The notes beneath the pieces are model-generated. The model was given only the letters and a program-made list of their open reading frames with translations. It ran no database searches and had not been told where the DNA came from. DNA of 6,099 nt from Nitrososphaera sp. (GTDB taxonomy: Archaea; Thermoproteota; Nitrososphaeria; Nitrososphaerales; Nitrososphaeraceae): positions 1 to 6,099 of the forward strand of contig JAKEIF010000162.1 of the NCBI GenBank assembly GCA_022545875.1, written 5' to 3'. A program made the position numbers and the translations under genes. Positions 5,978-6,099 of this stretch are shown here, in pieces; the first letter of the stretch is position 1; every line of letters begins with the position of its first letter.

Positions 5978-6099
5978 CCTCGATACCTATCTCATTTGCA
6001 TATGGAATTAGTATATGTTTGCGCGCCTTCATCCAATCCGTCCTTATCCCAAGATGTGTAGAATGGTCAAGCAATTTACGCTCAAGGGCAACTGCGGCC
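5955..6099 (-). CDS. 3' end of an unrecognised gene upstream of transketolase
   Basis: An open frame enters from the right edge on the minus strand and ends with TAG at 5955-5957, giving the last 47 residues of a protein. It includes the stretches ERKLLDHSTHLGIRTDW and HILIPYANEIGIEDEL. The codons look like those of neighbouring genes, and the frame overlaps the transketolase start by 23 bases, so it probably belongs to the same operon. I do not recognise the family. It does not look like the usual end of a transketolase N-terminal subunit, which I would expect to carry a final HGK/NPEW-like segment before an acidic tail. That comparison is from memory, and the fragment is short. Confidence 0.6.
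   Translation of the reverse strand, partial: AAVALERKLLDHSTHLGIRTDWMKARKHILIPYANEIGIEDELHAIK

Overview
The window looks archaeal, most likely an ammonia-oxidising thaumarchaeon of the Nitrososphaera type. This is inferred from protein character and gene style; no marker gene (rRNA, amo) is present. The clues are a split transketolase (a separate C-terminal subunit), a short transaldolase, TATA-like rather than bacterial -35/-10 promoter elements, several starts without a Shine-Dalgarno sequence, and a cache-type sensor kinase with an HELRTPIQP H-box of the kind I associate with group I.1b Thaumarchaeota.

Layout. (1) Positions 1-1741, minus strand: a membrane sensor histidine kinase whose C-terminus is cut off by the left edge. 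(2) Positions 1742-1914: a 173-base divergent intergenic region with candidate TATA boxes for both directions and a perfect 12-base palindrome. (3) Positions 1915-4335, plus strand: a two-gene unit of a MoxR/NorQ/CbbQ-like AAA+ ATPase and a NorD/CbbO/CobT-like von Willebrand factor A (VWA) protein. The first stop codon abuts the second ATG. (4) Positions 4332-6099, minus strand: a compact unit read right to left. It holds the 3' end of an unrecognised gene, the transketolase C-terminal subunit and a transaldolase, all overlapping by a few bases. The plus and minus units meet tail to tail, sharing the palindrome CTAG as both stop codons.

Function. Transketolase and transaldolase together run the non-oxidative pentose phosphate pathway, interconverting fructose-6-phosphate and glyceraldehyde-3-phosphate with C4, C5 and C7 sugar phosphates. 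In an autotrophic archaeon this would mainly supply ribose-5-phosphate and erythrose-4-phosphate. The AAA+/VWA pair is a typical 'MoxR plus VWA' ATP-driven remodelling machine. Related pairs activate Rubisco (CbbQO), mature nitric oxide reductase (NorQD) or insert metals (CobST). No client enzyme lies beside it here, so its target is open. The sensor kinase shares only the intergenic region with this pair; a functional link is possible but not shown.

The coding density is high, there is no mobile element, CRISPR array or RNA gene that I can see, and no gene-free stretch exceeds 173 bases. The most interesting item is the orphan AAA+/VWA pair; the rest is mostly ordinary core and signalling content.
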